Shown in pieces: positions 5,702 through 6,505 of a DNA stretch of 6,505 bases. The notes below the pieces were generated by a model, which had not been told where the DNA came from, did not search any database, and was given only the letters and a program-made list of their open reading frames with translations. The stretch's first letter is position 1; each line of letters begins with the position of its first letter. Both the position numbers and the translations under genes were made by a program. Source of the DNA: Actinomycetota bacterium (GTDB lineage Bacteria; Actinomycetota; Thermoleophilia; Gaiellales; Gaiellaceae); the NCBI GenBank assembly GCA_013812465.1, contig JACCTK010000429.1:1-6505 (forward strand), in the 5' to 3' direction.

Positions 5702-6505
5702 CGCGCCTCAAGCTCGTGTTCTCGGAGGCGTTCCGCTCGATCGGCGCGAACCTCGCGACCACCTTCGCCTCGGTCGTGTCCGTTCTGATCGGGATGGTCC
5801 TGATCGGAGTCTTCGTCGGCATCGGCACCTGGCTCGTGTCCTGGTCGGACGACAAGAAGCGGGAGCTCGCGGCTCACGTCTACGTCAAAGACGAGGCGAC
5901 CCCGAAGCAGATCGACCAGCTTCGCGTCCTGCTCGAGTCGGACGAGCGAGTCAAGGTCGGCGGCATCGACTTCATCCCCAAGGCCGAGGCGCTCGCGATC
6001 ATGCGCAAGCGCAACCCCGAGCTCACCGAGAACCTCGTCTCGAACCCGCTCCCCGCCTCCTTCGACGTCGTTCCGAAGCGGGGCGAGGACACGGCGAACA
6101 TCGCCGCCACCGTCCGGAACGCAAAGCTCGCGGCGGTCGACGAGGTCAGGCACGGGAAGGAGGTCTCGGAGCGGATCCTGCAGATCGCCCGGGCGATCCA
6201 GGTCGTCTTTCTCGTAGTCGTGATCGTGCTCCTCGGCGCCTCTACGATCCTGATCGCGAACACGATCCGGCTCTCCATCTTCGCCCGCCGCCGCGAGATC
6301 GAGGTGATGAAGCTGGTGGGCGCGACGAACTGGTTCGTGCGCGGGCCGTTCATGCTGGAGGGCGTGCTCACCGGCCTCGCCGGCTCGGTCGCGGCGGTCG
6401 CTCTGCTCTTCGTCGGGCGTGAGATCGCTGTTCCGCAGATCCTCGGGCACATCCAGGACGACCCCGACGTGCGTGCGCTCGCCTTCACCTGGACGGCGGC
6501 GCTCT
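5698..6505 (+). CDS. ftsX: Cell division protein FtsX (3' end outside window)
   Basis: FtsX is the integral membrane partner of FtsE. It relays ATP-driven changes to extracytoplasmic peptidoglycan hydrolases or their activators. The ATG at 5698-5700 overlaps the ftsE stop as ATGA, and the frame stays open to the window edge (269 codons). It opens MTRLKLVFSEAFRSIGANLA, a family N-terminus. TM1 spans about 22-47, then an extracytoplasmic domain (about 48-165) containing YVKDEATPKQIDQLRVLLES and FIPKAEALAIM. TM2 is at about 168-190. The cytoplasmic signature EIEVMKLVGATNWFVRGPF (200-218) follows, then TM3 (about 219-240) and the start of TM4. Relatives are roughly 295-300 residues, so about 30 are missing, including most of the last helix. 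No in-window stop exists, so the truncation is only the window edge. A murein hydrolase gene often follows ftsX in this group and may lie beyond the window. Confidence 0.96.

Overview
The window is GC-rich DNA with tightly packed genes. It looks like a chromosomal segment from a high-GC actinobacterium. The near-invariant FtsX C-terminal signature, the gene set and the codon use suggest a Thermoleophilia-like lineage (Gaiellales or Solirubrobacterales). That placement comes from recalled protein similarity and has not been tested.

The backbone is on the + strand and carries essential secretion, translation and division genes. Positions 1-831 are the last 276 codons of secA, ending in an intact SEC-C zinc motif. 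Positions 3613-4720 are prfB (release factor 2), whose reading frame is broken by an in-frame TGA at 3691-3693 and restored by the classical +1 programmed frameshift at CTT TGA C. Positions 4940-5701 are ftsE, and 5698 to the window end is ftsX. These two overlap by ATGA, and ftsX is cut off by the window about 30 codons before its expected end. Orders such as secA-prfB and prfB-ftsE-ftsX recur in many Gram-positive bacteria, so this is a conserved housekeeping neighbourhood.

The backbone is interrupted between secA and prfB by about 2.7 kb (843-3529) on the opposite strand. Read in their own direction, these genes are: a PAP2-type integral membrane phosphatase/phosphotransferase (3529-2618); a small XRE-family regulator resembling a HigA-type antitoxin with no visible toxin (2501-2214); a membrane protein with an extracytoplasmic coiled coil and a cytoplasmic double zinc ribbon (2037-1141); and a 97-residue three-helix membrane protein four bases downstream of it (1136-843). 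The last two are almost certainly co-transcribed and have no function I recognise.

The non-coding DNA of this block is structured. A 36-bp composite palindrome overlies the regulator's putative promoter. A 23-bp imperfect inverted repeat bounds a 168-bp segment that includes the regulator's last codons. A GC-rich hairpin follows the PAP2 gene. Between prfB and ftsE there are two further hairpins, one a 13-bp stem with a GCGA tetraloop.

I see no tRNA, rRNA, CRISPR array, complete insertion sequence or phage gene. The best candidates for something undescribed are the zinc-ribbon/small-membrane-protein pair and the orphan regulator with its operator and inverted repeat. None can be called a new system from sequence alone.
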